Assembly: GCF_003346715.1 (NCBI RefSeq) | Contig: NZ_QQPQ01000004.1 | Location: 1-64,000, forward strand | Origin: Oceanispirochaeta sp. M1 | Lineage (GTDB): Bacteria; Spirochaetota; Spirochaetia; DSM-2461 | DNA: 64,000 bases | Direction: 5' to 3' | Part shown: piece after piece, positions 63,223 to 64,000 of the stretch | How the letters are laid out: each line of letters begins with the position of its first letter | Numbering within the stretch: the first letter of the stretch is position 1 | Program-made: the position numbers and the translations under genes | Notes under the pieces: generated by a model | What the model was told of the DNA's origin: nothing | The model's input: the letters and a program-made list of their open reading frames with translations, nothing else | Databases searched by the model: none

Positions 63223-64000
63223 TTATCCTTGTTGTGATGGGTCAGAACTGTCTCTAAGCCCATCTCCGATGAGATTGACACTGAGAACAAAAATTGAAAT
63301 GACAATCCCTACGGGGAGCCATATCCACCAGTATTCTTTCAGTACTGTTATATCCTGAGCCACATTGAGAATGTTTCCCCAGGTGGGAATGTTCAAAGGG
63401 ATACCCAGACCGAGGAAACTCAATGAGGTCTCCTGCAGAATAAACATAGCCGTACTCAGAGTTATATTTACCATGATAGGACCAAAAGCATTGGGCAGCA
63501 TATGCTTGTAACAGATGACAAGATCATTCAAACCGAATGCATTTAATGCCTGAACATACTCTTCTTCCCGGATTGATAACATCTTGGCACGAGTCTGCCT
63601 GTAGATAGGCCCCCATCCCGAAATAATAAAAATAAAGATCAGATTCCAGAGACTGGGTCCTACAATGGAGACCAGCAGCAGAACCAGTATGATCCGGGGA
63701 AAAGACATCAGCATCTCAGATGCTCTCATGACGATGGTATCCAGCCAACCTCCCTTATATCCCGCATAGCAGCCAAGAGCCACTCCGATCAGAGCCGACC
63801 CGATAGCCGAACCCAGACCTACAAAGATAGAGATTCTCCCACCGTAAAGAACCCTTGCATAAACATCACGTCCAGTTTTATCAGTACCGAAGATATGCTC
63901 TGATGAAGGTGATTCCAGTCGATTCATAATATCTATTTTCATGGGATCATGACGTGTAAAAACAGGAGCCAGGAGTGTCATGATCATAATAATTCCAAAG
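63223..64000 (-). CDS. oppC: Oligopeptide ABC transporter permease, 5' end cut by the window
   Basis: At least 258 codons of an OppC/DppC-type permease are visible: HIFGTDKTGRDVYARVLYGGRISIFVGLGSAIG near the start of the family domain, the coupling loop EEEYVQALNAFGLNDLVICYKHMLPNAFGPIMV, and the end NLIGDGLRDSSDP. The frame is open through position 64000, so the start lies outside. The stop codon is 10 bp before the next gene's ribosome site. Peptides are the usual substrate, but sugars are carried by some members. Confidence 0.9.
   Translation of the reverse strand, partial: FGIIMIMTLLAPVFTRHDPMKIDIMNRLESPSSEHIFGTDKTGRDVYARVLYGGRISIFVGLGSAIGSALIGVALGCYAGYKGGWLDTIVMRASEMLMSFPRIILVLLLVSIVGPSLWNLIFIFIISGWGPIYRQTRAKMLSIREEEYVQALNAFGLNDLVICYKHMLPNAFGPIMVNITLSTAMFILQETSLSFLGLGIPLNIPTWGNILNVAQDITVLKEYWWIWLPVGIVISIFVLSVNLIGDGLRDSSDPSQQG

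Overview
The window looks like a chromosomal segment of a free-living, sugar-using spirochaete. This is inferred from gene content and from exported-protein N-termini (residues reading like FAGGQQES, FAAGQKEA and FAEGQQDA just after the signal peptide); no 16S gene lies inside the window. Coding density is high. I see no IS element, CRISPR array, prophage or complete tRNA/rRNA gene.

Layout. At 1-330 a minus-strand sigma70-type promoter and a structured leader with a boxA-like element run off the left edge and look like the start of an rRNA operon. From 368 to 9.6 kb are minus-strand housekeeping genes: a CDP-alcohol phosphatidyltransferase, a membrane protein, an M32 carboxypeptidase, a polyprenyl diphosphate synthase, a type II NADH dehydrogenase fused to a DoxX-like membrane part, thrS under a T-box leader, and an SrkA/YihE-like kinase. 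From 9.7 to 22 kb is a mixed region: TPR protein, diguanylate cyclase, histidine phosphatase, a membrane sensor with a cytoplasmic AlbA_2 (Schlafen-type) domain, an outer-membrane protein, paired short chromate transporters with a Nudix hydrolase, the LemA-TPM-TPM operon, and a C_GCAxxG-type cysteine protein. A divergent AraC/lacZ pair follows at 21.8-25.9 kb, then an exported tandem-rhodanese protein behind a long structured leader.

From 32.5 down to 27.3 kb (minus) is the most unusual locus: seven tightly overlapping genes for two small EmrE/ArnE-F-like membrane proteins, an ArnC/DPM1-like glycosyltransferase that appears to start at CTG, an ATP-grasp ligase, and an SsuABC/TauABC-type ABC importer. 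I know of no described system with this composition.

From 33 to 39.7 kb (plus) is a carbohydrate locus: ABC binding protein, two permeases, a histidine kinase, a NarL-type regulator and a GH28 polygalacturonase-type enzyme. A shared 14-bp palindromic motif precedes both the ABC operon and the GH28 gene. Next come a DUF4160/DUF2442 pair, a degraded GH2 tail, a Gfo/Idh/MocA oxidoreductase, an AraC regulator, serA and a GIN-domain surface protein.

From 52.2 down to 45.5 kb (minus) is an envelope-spanning operon: YtrA-type GntR regulator with a perfect inverted repeat in front, a SPFH protein, a LolD/MacB-like ATPase, two FtsX-type permeases, a LolA-like outer-membrane lipoprotein-sorting protein and a predicted beta-barrel. 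From 52.5 to 61.1 kb (plus) is a second carbohydrate-type locus: membrane AraC sensor, LplABC-type importer, FadR-type GntR regulator, UroD-family methyltransferase-like enzyme and a QueG-like iron-sulfur protein. A TATACATGT motif marks promoters of this locus and also the Gfo/Idh/MocA gene. The right edge holds the OppC(partial)-OppD-OppF end of a peptide importer operon.
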